Source of the DNA: Pseudomonadota bacterium
GTDB taxonomy: Bacteria; Pseudomonadota; Gammaproteobacteria; Burkholderiales; Ferrovaceae
NCBI GenBank assembly: GCA_021796835.1
Contig: JAKABO010000013.1
Coordinates: 1 to 53,863, forward strand
DNA: 53,863 nucleotides
Reading direction: 5' to 3'
Part shown: piece after piece, positions 19,910 through 27,770 of the stretch
How the letters are laid out: every line of letters starts with the position of its first letter
Numbering within the stretch: position 1 is the first letter of the stretch
The notes under the pieces: generated by a model
What the model was told of the DNA's origin: nothing
Database searches by the model: none
What the model saw: the letters and a program-made list of their open reading frames with translations, nothing else
Position numbers and translations under genes: made by a program

Positions 19910-20956
19910 ATGATCGAACAGGATCGTCTGATCCAGGGGCAACTGGAGTCGCGCCAGGAAGAAGTTCAGGAACGGGCGTTGCGTCCGCGCCATCTGGACG
20001 ATTATGTGGGACAGAAAAAAGTGCGCGCCCAACTGGAGATTTTCATCGAGGCTGCGAGACGGCGGAAAGAGCCCCTGGATCATGTCTTGTTGTTCGGTCC
20101 GCCGGGACTTGGCAAGACGACCCTGGCGCATATCATTGCACGGGAAATGGGCGTCAATTTGCGCCAGACTTCGGGACCGGTGCTGGAACGGGCGGGGGAT
20201 CTGGCAGCCATGCTCACTCACCTGGAACCTAACGACGTACTGTTCATCGATGAGATCCATCGTCTGAGTCCGGTGGTGGAAGAAATTCTTTATCCGGCCC
20301 TTGAAGATTACCAGATCGATATCATGATCGGAGAGGGGCCGGCAGCCCGTTCTGTCAAACTGGACCTGCCGCCGTTCACTCTGGTGGGGGCAACCACGCG
20401 CGCCGGAATGTTGACCAACCCTTTGCGCGATCGATTTGGAATCGTGGCCCGGCTCGAGTTTTATACGGAAGATGAATTGTCCCGGATCGTGACTCGCTCA
20501 GCCCATTTGCTGGGGATGGACATGGATGAAGCGGGAACCCGTGAGGTGGCGCGGCGTTCCCGGGGGACTCCGCGCATTGCCAATCGCCTGTTGAGACGGG
20601 TGCGGGATTACGCGGAAGTCCGTTCACAAGGATGCGTCACACAGGCGGTGGCAGATGCAGGGTTGAAGTTGCTGGAAGTGGACGACAAGGGGTTGGACAT
20701 GATGGACCGCAAGTTGTTACAGACGGTCATTGAAAAGTTTGCTGGCGGGCCCGTGGGGGTGGATACCCTGGCCGCCGCCATTGGAGAAGAGCGGGATACC
20801 ATCGAAGACATACTGGAACCCTATCTGATCCAGCAGGGATACTTGCAGCGTACTGCGCGTGGGCGCATGGCGACGGCCGCCGCTTTCCATCACTTTGGCC
20901 TGCCTGTATCGGGGGGAAAAGATACCGGTGAACTCAGCCTGGAAGAACGTTCATGA
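19910..20956 (+). CDS. ruvB: Holliday junction branch migration ATPase RuvB
   Basis: AAA+ motor of branch migration (348 aa). Walker [10 protein letters not shown], Walker [15 protein letters not shown], sensor 1 [11 protein letters not shown] and the C-terminal winged helix ([31 protein letters not shown]) are all present. GGGGAAGGAA precedes ATG 19910. Stop overlaps ybgC by 4 nt. Confidence 0.97.
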   Translation: MIEQDRLIQGQLESRQEEVQERALRPRHLDDYVGQKKVRAQLEIFIEAARRRKEPLDHVLLFGPPGLGKTTLAHIIAREMGVNLRQTSGPVLERAGDLAAMLTHLEPNDVLFIDEIHRLSPVVEEILYPALEDYQIDIMIGEGPAARSVKLDLPPFTLVGATTRAGMLTNPLRDRFGIVARLEFYTEDELSRIVTRSAHLLGMDMDEAGTREVARRSRGTPRIANRLLRRVRDYAEVRSQGCVTQAVADAGLKLLEVDDKGLDMMDRKLLQTVIEKFAGGPVGVDTLAAAIGEERDTIEDILEPYLIQQGYLQRTARGRMATAAAFHHFGLPVSGGKDTGELSLEERS

Positions 20957-21363
20957 ATTCCAGACGAATCGAGGTTCCCGTCAGGATCTACCATGAGGAC
21001 ACGGATGCTGGCGGGGTGGTTTATCATGCCAACTATTTGCGTTACATGGAGCGGGCCCGCACGGATTGGCTGCATGAGCGGGGTTTGGACCATGATCGCG
21101 TCGCGAGCGAATACGGGGTCTTGTTCGTGGTTCGCAGTGTCGAGGTCAAATTCCAGCGTCCTGCCCGTTTGGGGGATAACTTGCTGGCTGTGGCGGAACT
21201 GGCAGGGGTGCGCCATGGTCTGATGCTGTTCCGGCAGTCGGTCGTGCGCGGGACACAGAGTTTGGTGCGCGCGCAGGTGATGGTCGCCTGCGTGACGGTG
21301 AAGGATTTTACAGCAGCGGTCATACCGCCTGCCTTGGCACATTTTCTGGGAGTGGAAGGGTGA
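20953..21363 (+). CDS. ybgC: Acyl-CoA thioesterase YbgC (hot-dog fold, Tol-Pal associated)
   Basis: Cytoplasmic thioesterase that is always the first gene of tol-pal clusters; its exact role in envelope lipid metabolism is unsettled. The 136-aa protein has the 4HBT signature with the catalytic Asp18 and His25 in [22 protein letters not shown]. It overlaps ruvB upstream and tolQ downstream by 4 nt each, so the ruv and tol modules appear translationally coupled here. Confidence 0.94.
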   Translation: MNSRRIEVPVRIYHEDTDAGGVVYHANYLRYMERARTDWLHERGLDHDRVASEYGVLFVVRSVEVKFQRPARLGDNLLAVAELAGVRHGLMLFRQSVVRGTQSLVRAQVMVACVTVKDFTAAVIPPALAHFLGVEG

Positions 21364-22055
21364 ATATTACTTCGGATATTTCGTTGGTCAGTCTGGTCGT
21401 CCAGGCCAGTGTTCTGGTCCAGATCGTGCTTGGATTACTGTTGTTGATATCGCTTTTGTCCTGGACCTATATCTTTACAAAAATGTTGACCCTGGGCAAA
21501 GCGCGGCGCCAAACGACCAAATTCGAAGAAGAGTTCTGGGCGACCTCGGATATTGGCGCCCTCTATCAGCGTGCTTCGGGGCATAACGAAAACAGCGGGG
21601 CACTGGAGCGGATTTTTGAGTCCGGCTATCGGGAGTTTCTTCGCCATCGCAAATCCGGGACGCAGGAGACGGCGGCCGTGACCAGCGGGGTGCAACGGGC
21701 CATGAAAGCCACGTTCCAGCGTGAAACCGATCGCCTTGAGTCGCATCTGGCTTTTCTGGCTACCGTGGGTTCGGTCAGTCCCTACGTGGGACTATTCGGG
21801 ACGGTGTGGGGAATCATGAACGCCTTTCGTGGCCTGGCCAACGTGGGTCAGGCGACTTTGGCTCATGTGGCGCCGGGCATCGCTGAAGCCCTGGTGGCCA
21901 CCGCCATGGGGCTGTTTGCGGCAATCCCTGCAGTCGTGGCCTATAACCGCTACGCCCACGACACCGACCGGTTATCCAGTCGCTTTGAAAGTTTCATGGA
22001 GGAGTTCTCCAACATCCTGCAACGCCAGTTCAAACCGGCTCAGAACGGGCGTTGA
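21360..22055 (+). CDS. tolQ: Tol-Pal system inner-membrane protein TolQ
   Basis: Proton-driven motor subunit with TolR (ExbB/MotA family). The 231-aa protein has three membrane helices: residues about 12-38 (ASVLVQIVLGLLLLISLLSW), about 135-160 (FLATVGSVSPYVGLFGTVWG) and about 170-195 (VAPGIAEALVATAMGLFAAIP). GTG start at 21360 overlaps the ybgC stop (GTGA). Confidence 0.96.
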   Translation: MNITSDISLVSLVVQASVLVQIVLGLLLLISLLSWTYIFTKMLTLGKARRQTTKFEEEFWATSDIGALYQRASGHNENSGALERIFESGYREFLRHRKSGTQETAAVTSGVQRAMKATFQRETDRLESHLAFLATVGSVSPYVGLFGTVWGIMNAFRGLANVGQATLAHVAPGIAEALVATAMGLFAAIPAVVAYNRYAHDTDRLSSRFESFMEEFSNILQRQFKPAQNGR

Positions 22056-22057
22056 TC

Positions 22058-22474
22058 ATGGCACGTAAACCACGGCGCATGATGAGTCAGATCAATGTGG
22101 TTCCCTACATCGATGTCATGCTGGTGCTTCTGGTCATTTTCATGGTGACGGCCCCCATGATCAACCCGGGACAGGTGGATCTGCCTTCGGTGGGACAGAA
22201 CCTCGCTCAGTCGCAGGATCCCGTGCAGGTGATCCTGCATCTGGACGGTCATCTGGCCGTTCTGGACTCCCATCAGAGCAGCGAAGAACAGAACGTGACC
22301 CGTGATCGGCTGGTGGACCGGATGAGGGCCTTGCATCATGCGGAACCAGACCGTCCGGTGGTCATTGCGGCAGATCGTTCCGTACGCTATGAAGAAGTAC
22401 TGCAGGTCATGGATCTGCTCAAAAAAGCGGAGGTCAACCGGATTGGTTTGCTGGCGCGGGGGCGCTCCGGTTGA
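22058..22474 (+). CDS. tolR: Tol-Pal system protein TolR
   Basis: Partner of TolQ (138 aa) with one membrane helix (VPYIDVMLVLLVIFMVTAPMI) that carries the conserved proton-binding Asp (YIDVMLVLL), and a periplasmic ExbD-like domain. ATG 22058 lies 2 nt after the tolQ stop; a TTG at 22052 is in frame but less likely. The stop overlaps the tolA start. Confidence 0.95.
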   Translation: MARKPRRMMSQINVVPYIDVMLVLLVIFMVTAPMINPGQVDLPSVGQNLAQSQDPVQVILHLDGHLAVLDSHQSSEEQNVTRDRLVDRMRALHHAEPDRPVVIAADRSVRYEEVLQVMDLLKKAEVNRIGLLARGRSG

Positions 22475-23298
22475 TGTACCCGGCCATCGATCAGGAACGG
22501 GGGGTGCGTCTGTGGGCCTGGATTCTGGCGTTGCTGGTTCATGCCCTGTTTGTGGCGGTTCTGGTCCTGGGCGTATCCTGGCAACGGCACCCTGATCCCG
22601 CTCCCCTGGTGGCCGAACTGTGGTCGGACATTCCCAAGCCTGCCACCGTTACGGAAGTGACCCCGCCCCAACCCGTGACACCGGAGCCGCCGGCTCAGCC
22701 AGCACCTGCTCCGACACTTGCCCCTCCCCGCGTGGAGCCTGCCCCGGCCCCCCGTCCTGAACCCAAGCCGGTCTTGCCGGCAACGCCCAGCGCCGCGGAT
22801 ATTGCGCTCAAGAAAAAAAAGGAAAAAGCGGCACAGGAAGCGAAACGTCAGGCGGATCAACAGAAACGGGAAAAAATGCTGGCGGAGCAACTGCGTCAGG
22901 AGCGTCAGGAGGCGCTCAAAGAGGAGAGAAACGATGCCAAATTACGGGCTGATGCCGAGGTGCGTCGCCGTCAGGCCGAGCAGTTGGCTCAAAATGCCCG
23001 TGCCGCCCAAGCCGCGGCAGTGGACCGTTACAAGTTGGCCATCATCAACAAGATCCGCGGCAATACGGAAGTTCCCGAAGGGGTTCAGGCCGGGTTGACG
23101 CTGGAGGTGGATGTCACCATACTCCCAGATGGAGGGGTTCTGGAACCCGTCAGGATCGTCAAGTCCAGTGGCGATCCGCGCTATGACCAGGCGGTTCTGC
23201 GCGGCATTCTGCGATCCCAGCCCTTACCCTTGCCCAGTGACGTGGCCCTACGTCAACTATTTCGAGTGACTCATCTACAACTTCACCATGAAAAATAA
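22474..23298 (+). CDS. tolA: Tol-Pal system envelope-spanning protein TolA
   Basis: Connects the TolQR motor to TolB and Pal. The 274-aa protein has an N-terminal membrane helix (residues about 13-35), a Pro/Ala-rich stretch (about 50-105), a long Lys/Gln/Glu/Arg helix (about 110-185, KKKKEKAAQEAKRQADQQK) and a TonB-like C-terminal domain (YKLAIINKIRGNTEVPEGVQAG, then SSGDPRYDQAVLRGI). Start ATG overlaps the tolR stop (TGATG). The end overlaps tolB by 11 nt. Confidence 0.94.
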   Translation: MYPAIDQERGVRLWAWILALLVHALFVAVLVLGVSWQRHPDPAPLVAELWSDIPKPATVTEVTPPQPVTPEPPAQPAPAPTLAPPRVEPAPAPRPEPKPVLPATPSAADIALKKKKEKAAQEAKRQADQQKREKMLAEQLRQERQEALKEERNDAKLRADAEVRRRQAEQLAQNARAAQAAAVDRYKLAIINKIRGNTEVPEGVQAGLTLEVDVTILPDGGVLEPVRIVKSSGDPRYDQAVLRGILRSQPLPLPSDVALRQLFRVTHLQLHHEK

Positions 23299-24574
23299 TC
23301 TGCTCATTTTCATCGCTTTTTTGTTGGCACTGATTCAAGTGCCGGTTCATGCCGATATGACCCTCGAGATCGTCACCCAGGGAGCGCAACTGACTCCCGT
23401 CGCCATATTGCCCTTTGCGGGCGATGGCACGGGGCCTCACCAACTGTCTGCGGTCATCGCGGCCGACCTCAAACGTTCCGGTTTGTTCGATCCTCTGAAT
23501 ACTCAGGGAGTCTCACCTGCCCCTGCCGATGTGGAAGGCGTGAATTGGGATGCCTGGCAGGCTCAACACGCCAATTTTGTGGTGGTGGGGAATGTTCAGG
23601 AAGAACCGGCGACCCATCATGTCAAACTCAATTTTCGTCTGGTGGAATTGCCCAACCGGATGGCCCACCTCAGTCTGTCTTTTGATGGGCCTGCGGACCA
23701 GTACCGCATGGTGGCGCACCATGCGGCCGACGCCATTCTGGAAAATATCACTGGCTACAAGGGCATGTTCAGTTCGCGTATTGCCTATATAACCCAGCAT
23801 GGTCCGGCCCGCAGTCTCAAGGTGGCGGACAGCGACGGCTTCAACGAGCAGAGCATGCTCCATACCAATGAACCGATCCTGTCTCCAAAATGGTCGCCTG
23901 ATGGTCAGCGTATGGCCTATGTGACCTTCGAACTTGGTCGTCCCATGGTGGTGGTACAGACTTTGGCTAGTGGGGTCCGTCATGTGGTGGCCCGCTATAA
24001 GGGCAGCAACAGTGCGCCAGCCTGGACCCCTGATGGACGGCATTTGGCGGTGGTTCTGACCAAGGATGGGCACTCGCAGATCTATCTGGTCTCCCTCAAT
24101 GGTTCGGAAGCCCCCGAACGTCTGATTTCCAGCGGGGGAATCGATACGGAACCTTATTTTTCGCCGGATGGACGTACCTTGTACTTTACTTCCGACCGGG
24201 ATGGCGGGCCTCAGATTTACCGAATTGCACTGAGTGATTTGCGCGGGTCTCCGGAACGTCTGACCTATGGCAGCAGTTATGCGGTTTCCCCCAGACTGAG
24301 TCCAGACGGCAAGCAACTGGCCTATATCCAGCGTGATGGAGGGGCTTTTCATGTGATGCTCATGGATTTGGCAACAAAACAGACGCAACCCATGACCGAT
24401 AGCTCTCTGGACGAGTCGCCGACCTTTGCGCCGAATGGAAAATACCTGCTCTACTCCACTCAGGATGGGGGGAGGGGCGTTCTCGCCATCGTCAGTACCG
24501 ATGGAAGAATCCGCCAGAAACTGTCGACCCAGACCGGGGATGTTTACGAACCCGTATGGGGGCCGTTGCAGTAA
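23288..24574 (+). CDS. tolB: Tol-Pal system periplasmic beta-propeller TolB
   Basis: Periplasmic protein (428 aa) that binds Pal and TolA. A signal peptide occupies residues 1-22 (LLIFIAFLLALIQVPVHA). The N-terminal alpha/beta domain is followed by repeated propeller blades with the typical WSPDG, WTPDGRH, FSPDGRTLYFTSDRDG and LSPDGKQLAYI motifs. Its start lies inside the last codons of tolA. Confidence 0.96.
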   Translation: MKNNLLIFIAFLLALIQVPVHADMTLEIVTQGAQLTPVAILPFAGDGTGPHQLSAVIAADLKRSGLFDPLNTQGVSPAPADVEGVNWDAWQAQHANFVVVGNVQEEPATHHVKLNFRLVELPNRMAHLSLSFDGPADQYRMVAHHAADAILENITGYKGMFSSRIAYITQHGPARSLKVADSDGFNEQSMLHTNEPILSPKWSPDGQRMAYVTFELGRPMVVVQTLASGVRHVVARYKGSNSAPAWTPDGRHLAVVLTKDGHSQIYLVSLNGSEAPERLISSGGIDTEPYFSPDGRTLYFTSDRDGGPQIYRIALSDLRGSPERLTYGSSYAVSPRLSPDGKQLAYIQRDGGAFHVMLMDLATKQTQPMTDSSLDESPTFAPNGKYLLYSTQDGGRGVLAIVSTDGRIRQKLSTQTGDVYEPVWGPLQ

Positions 24575-24597
24575 ACCTAAGAATGGGGGTATGCGTT

Positions 24598-24613
24598 ATA
24601 CTGAGCGCAGTAT
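24598..24613. repeat. Perfect inverted repeat upstream of pal
   Basis: ATACTG and CAGTAT, separated by AGCG, lie in the 92-bp tolB-pal gap. A TATACT hexamer (24597-24602) overlaps the left arm, so the site could be an operator over an internal pal promoter, or an mRNA hairpin. No matching -35 was found. Confidence 0.5.
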
Positions 24614-24666
24614 TTGTAACCACTTTCCGAGTTTTACGTCAACCCCTTTTCTTAACAAGGATAATC

Positions 24667-25191
24667 ATGAAAAAAGCTCTTCTCGCATTGGCTGTTACCA
24701 GTGTCCTGGCTGCCTGTAGTTCCACACCGACCGAGGAAACCAGCGCGCCCGTGGCACAGAAGACCGCTGCGCCCGCGGCAGTGGCTCCTGCACAACCCAT
24801 GGTCAAGGAACCGGTCACGGTTTCCTTGTATCCTGCCAAGGGGGTGGGTGGGGCGTTGGGTCAACGGACCATTCATTATGCCTTCGACAAGTACACGGTT
24901 ACGGATGAGTACATGCCTGTGGTCGATGCCCACGGCGATTTCCTTTTGTCCCATGGGGCCGCCAAGGTTACCCTGCAAGGGAACTGTGACGAGCGTGGCA
25001 GCCGTGAGTACAATCTGGGCCTGGGACAGCGTCGCGCCGATAGCGTACGTAAGATCCTGATTGCCAAGGGCGTGAAGGACAGCCAGATCGAAACAGTCAG
25101 TTTCGGCAAGGAGAAGCCTGTCAATCCTGGGCATAATGCCGCTGCCTGGGCAGAGAACCGCCGTACTGATATCGTTTATCAAGGCGAGTAA
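24667..25191 (+). CDS. pal: Peptidoglycan-associated lipoprotein Pal
   Basis: Outer-membrane lipoprotein (174 aa) that binds peptidoglycan and TolB. The signal peptide ends in lipobox LAAC with the lipidated Cys17. An Ala/Pro-rich linker follows, and then an OmpA-like domain with IHYAFDKYTV, LQGNCDERGSREYNLGLGQRRA and the closing ENRRTDIVYQG. ATG 24667 follows AAGGATAATC; the open frame upstream extends into tolB and is not used. Confidence 0.97.
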   Translation: MKKALLALAVTSVLAACSSTPTEETSAPVAQKTAAPAAVAPAQPMVKEPVTVSLYPAKGVGGALGQRTIHYAFDKYTVTDEYMPVVDAHGDFLLSHGAAKVTLQGNCDERGSREYNLGLGQRRADSVRKILIAKGVKDSQIETVSFGKEKPVNPGHNAAAWAENRRTDIVYQGE

Positions 25192-25209
25192 TTTTTATCC
25201 ATGACTCTT

Positions 25210-25247
25210 ACCCGGCGAGTGCGTTTCCCTCGTCGGGTTTTCCTTTT
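25210..25247 (+). terminator. Rho-independent terminator after pal
   Basis: ACCCGGCGAG (25210-25219) pairs with CTCGTCGGGT (25229-25238), one G-U pair, followed by a T-rich tract to about 25249. It lies 18 nt after the pal stop and only 10 nt before the cpoB start, so cpoB is probably expressed at a lower level by read-through. Confidence 0.85.
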
Positions 25248-25256
25248 TTGGTGACC

Positions 25257-26171
25257 ATGAAAACCACCTTCAAATCGACATATTTTCTTCTGGTATCAGG
25301 TTTACTCTGGGCTGGCCAGGTTCATGCAAGTCTTTTGTCCGATGAAGAAGCCCGGCAGGGCGTGGCCGATCTCAAGAGCCAGCAGTCCGTCCTGAGTCGC
25401 CAGCAGCAGACGATGGATGAGCGGATCACGCGCATGGAAACTGCGCTTCAGGGTTATCCGGATCTGGTCATGCGTCTGGAAAGCATGAGTCAGGATCTGG
25501 CCCAGTTGCGGGGACGTATCGACAACCTGACCAACCAACTGGACGTGGAAGACAAGCGTTTTCATGATCTGTACATGGATCTGGATTCTCGTCTCAAGGT
25601 CGTGGAATCGGCTTTGCCCAAACCTGAGGGAGCGGAGGGGGCGGTTCCCGGGGCTCCGGGCGTGGCGGGCGGAAAAGAGGGCGCCACCTCTGCAGGCGCG
25701 GCAGAAAGCGGGAAGAATGCTGCGACTGTGGCGGACAATGGGCCAAAATCCGGAGGACAGGAAAAAGGGGGGAACCCGGAAGGTGCTTCTTCCGATGCCA
25801 GAGCGCCCTCTGCAGACTATGATGCGGCCCTATCCGTATTCAATGCGGGAAATTATGCCAAATCCCGGAAGTTGTTCGAGGCTTTTGTCAAGTCCAATCC
25901 CAATGACGAAAAAGTGCCCAATGCACTCTATTGGATCGGGATGAATCAGTTACTGCTCAAGGATTACAAAGGGGCGCGCGCGACGAATCAACATCTTTAC
26001 AAGTCGTTCCCGGACTCACCCAAAACCCCGGATGGGTTGCTGAATCTTGCGGCTGCATGGTTGGGGTTAGGGGAGCCTGCCACGGCAAAAGCCACCTGGA
26101 AGATGATCATCGCCAAGTATCCAGACAGTTCTGCCGCTCAGAAGGCCAAGGTCCGCCTGCGTCAGCATTGA
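25257..26171 (+). CDS. cpoB: Cell division coordinator CpoB (YbgF)
   Basis: Periplasmic protein (304 aa) that couples Tol-Pal with peptidoglycan synthesis. The signal peptide ends near VHA (about residue 24). A coiled coil follows (residues about 30-120, QQSVLSRQQQTMDERITRME). A Gly/Ala/Ser linker spans about 122-185 and is longer than usual by eye. The C-terminal TPR repeats contain YDAALSVFNAGNYAKSRKLFEAFVKSNP and later ALYWIGMNQLLLKDYKGARA. ATG 25257 is preceded only by a T-run, a weak ribosome site; a TTG at 25248 and GTG at 25251 are in frame. Confidence 0.92.
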   Translation: MKTTFKSTYFLLVSGLLWAGQVHASLLSDEEARQGVADLKSQQSVLSRQQQTMDERITRMETALQGYPDLVMRLESMSQDLAQLRGRIDNLTNQLDVEDKRFHDLYMDLDSRLKVVESALPKPEGAEGAVPGAPGVAGGKEGATSAGAAESGKNAATVADNGPKSGGQEKGGNPEGASSDARAPSADYDAALSVFNAGNYAKSRKLFEAFVKSNPNDEKVPNALYWIGMNQLLLKDYKGARATNQHLYKSFPDSPKTPDGLLNLAAAWLGLGEPATAKATWKMIIAKYPDSSAAQKAKVRLRQH

Positions 26172-26218
26172 CGTCATTGGTTTTTTAGGTGATAATGCCG
26201 GGCTACGCTGTTTGGTTT

Positions 26219-26294
26219 GGGTCGTTAGCTCAGTTGGTAGAGCAGCGGACTTTTAATCCGTTGGTCGCAGGTTCGAATCCCGCACGACCTACCA
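26219..26294 (+). tRNA. tRNA-Lys (anticodon TTT) with unusual pairs
   Basis: 76-nt cloverleaf with encoded CCA, anticodon loop CTTTTAA. Acceptor GGGTCGT/ACGACCT leaves a G1-U72 wobble. The T-stem GCAGG/CCCGC contains an A51-C63 mismatch where most relatives have A-T. The rest is standard. It is 94% identical to the CUU isoacceptor at 38701-38776. Confidence 0.93.
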
Positions 26295-26398
26295 ATAAAT
26301 CAATAAGTTATAGTAATTTCCCGGAACCCATCGTTAAAGTTGTTCCATCCCCCAGCGCGGGAGATGTCCGCGGGTAAGCGAACGTGTCTCTCGGAGTT

Positions 26399-26578
26399 TC
26401 AGTAGATTTCGGAATCGCTGTCCGAGGGCATCGTTGTGAGTGCCAACTCGATATTTGAGGCTAGGTCTTTGGCATAGTCCGCTGCTTCGGACAAACGGAT
26501 CGACTCATAGAACTCTGCTTTCAGCCGAAAATTTTTGATGTCTTCCATCAGCAACGCTCTTATCTCATCTTTTTTCAT
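26399..26578 (-). CDS. Small 59-aa protein of unknown function
   Basis: Not recognised. The 59-aa product (MKKDEIRALLMED...) is charged, helical and soluble by inspection, with a Glu/Lys/Ala-rich pattern suggestive of a helical hairpin, and an acidic end (SDSDSEIY). GGAG lies 6 nt before ATG 26578, which supports real translation; an ATG four codons further upstream overlaps this Shine-Dalgarno and is unlikely. It sits on the opposite strand to the tRNA, in AT-richer sequence. Confidence 0.6.
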   Translation of the reverse strand: MKKDEIRALLMEDIKNFRLKAEFYESIRLSEAADYAKDLASNIELALTTMPSDSDSEIY

Positions 26579-26657
26579 CTTGATCTCCATTTTGCGGTTG
26601 ACCGAGGTTTGATCTGTGCTTCTCTTCTGTCGTTATTGCCGTTCGATCGCCATGGTC

Positions 26658-26678
26658 GCTCGAGCGCTGTGCTCGAGC
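26658..26678. repeat. Perfect hairpin between two small minus-strand genes
   Basis: Two copies of the self-complementary octamer GCTCGAGC (26658-26665 and 26671-26678) flank GCTGT. It could form an RNA hairpin in either direction, but no T-run follows it on either strand. It lies between the 66-aa and 59-aa genes. Confidence 0.55.
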
Positions 26679-26712
26679 CAAAAGCCCTGTGACTGGGTCA
26701 ATGGCTCAAAGT

Positions 26713-26913
26713 TCAGGGCGGCGGCGTAGGCTCGGTAGTTCCCTGACCTTTTTCAGGATGATAGTCGTATTTTACTGTTTCATCGGGATTTTCTTTATTT
26801 TCATATTTTTTGTCTTCTTTTTCGTCCTCTTTTTTATCGGTGCTGCTTTCTCCGGTGGTGGCTACAAAAACAATGGAGCCCAGAAAAAGCAGGCCTATGA
26901 TGGTTTCAAGCAT
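26713..26913 (-). CDS. Small membrane protein, 66 aa
   Basis: Not recognised as a family. Residues 2-20 (LETIIGLLFLGSIVFVATT) form one membrane helix. The remaining two thirds are strongly hydrophilic with alternating Lys, Glu and Asp (KKEDEKEDKKYENKENPDE), then Pro-rich. AAAGGA lies 11 nt upstream of the ATG. The opposite strand is open over the same span but encodes only a Phe-rich shadow of the Lys/Glu codons. Single-pass with a charged tail, probably inner membrane. Confidence 0.6.
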   Translation of the reverse strand: MLETIIGLLFLGSIVFVATTGESSTDKKEDEKEDKKYENKENPDETVKYDYHPEKGQGTTEPTPPP

Positions 26914-27068
26914 AAAATACTGGGTCCTTTCTGGCTGGTGAAGCGGTGGAAACGGAATTATTCCATAGGCGTTCTTCCGTCCGGTGAAAAAATCGTCATA
27001 TTTTTTGGTAGGGAAAGAACCTTCGAGTGATTTTCATATTCTAAAGTTCGAGGAGTCATTCCTCGCGG

Positions 27069-27103
27069 GTTGTCGACGGACACGCAGCCCCTCGGTCGAC
27101 AAC
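27069..27103. promoter_or_regulatory. 9-bp inverted repeat upstream of the cupredoxin gene
   Basis: GTTGTCGAC (27069-27077) and GTCGACAAC (27095-27103) are perfect inverted arms with 17 bp between. A CATAAT at 27113-27118 may be the -10 of the cupredoxin promoter, which places the repeat over the -35 region. It could be an operator or a leader stem. Confidence 0.5.
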
Positions 27104-27136
27104 AGATTCGTTCATAATAAATCTGAGGAGACCGCC

Positions 27137-27583
27137 ATGAAAAAAATAACCATTTCGCTGGCAGTGTGGTTGACCTGTATCGGTATGAATGCATGGTCTG
27201 CGGACCATGAGGTCAAGATGATGACGCAGGGGAGCGACGGACAGACGCTGGTCTTTGAGCCTTCATTCATCAAGGTCGCGGTGGGGGATACCGTTACCTT
27301 CAAACCCATGCAGAAAGCGGGTCATACCAGTTATTCCATCTTCGAACCGGAAGGGGCAAAGCCCTGGAAAGCACAGCCCGATTCGGAAATCACTGTCAAA
27401 CTGGACAAGGAAGGGGTTTATCTGGTGGAGTGTTTTGTCCATAAGACCCTGGGTATGGTCGCTGTGATCCAGGCCGGAAAACCGGTCAATCTCGAGGCCG
27501 CCAAGCAAAAAGCGGCGGAAGAGTCCGCCAAGATGGCGGCTGGAAAGGATCGCTTCGCCAAGGAGTTGGCGCTCGTCAAGTAG
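27137..27583 (+). CDS. Pseudoazurin-like blue copper protein
   Basis: Periplasmic electron carrier with a type 1 copper site. The 148-aa precursor has a signal peptide cleaved near SA-D (residue 22). The copper ligands are His63 (AGHTSYS), Cys99, His102 and Met107, in CFVHKTLGM with the pseudoazurin spacing C-x2-H-x4-M. The C-terminus is a helical Ala/Lys-rich extension, as in pseudoazurins. GAGGAG precedes ATG 27137. It stands alone. It might pass electrons to nitrite or nitrous oxide reductase, or take part in iron or sulfur oxidation; the window does not decide this. Confidence 0.88.
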   Translation: MKKITISLAVWLTCIGMNAWSADHEVKMMTQGSDGQTLVFEPSFIKVAVGDTVTFKPMQKAGHTSYSIFEPEGAKPWKAQPDSEITVKLDKEGVYLVECFVHKTLGMVAVIQAGKPVNLEAAKQKAAEESAKMAAGKDRFAKELALVK

Positions 27584-27770
27584 GGGGATAGGGTGAGTCT
27601 GGCTGGCCTCTCGCCTCCATTTTTCGGGAGGTGGGGGGCGGTCCCGGCTGCGGGTGAGATGCCGCCACTGGAACAAATAGCGCGGAAAATCTTTCGGTGT
27701 TTGGGCGATGGAAATCCGGTGGGCGGTATTAGCATGCCCTTTGGGGAAAGTTCTGAGGCCGGGGGCTGAT

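Noticed and set aside
26689-27030. Phe-rich 113-codon plus-strand frame that looks like a membrane protein
   Set aside because: Its F/I/V run is the complement of the Lys/Glu/Asp codons of the minus-strand 66-aa gene, which has better start signals.
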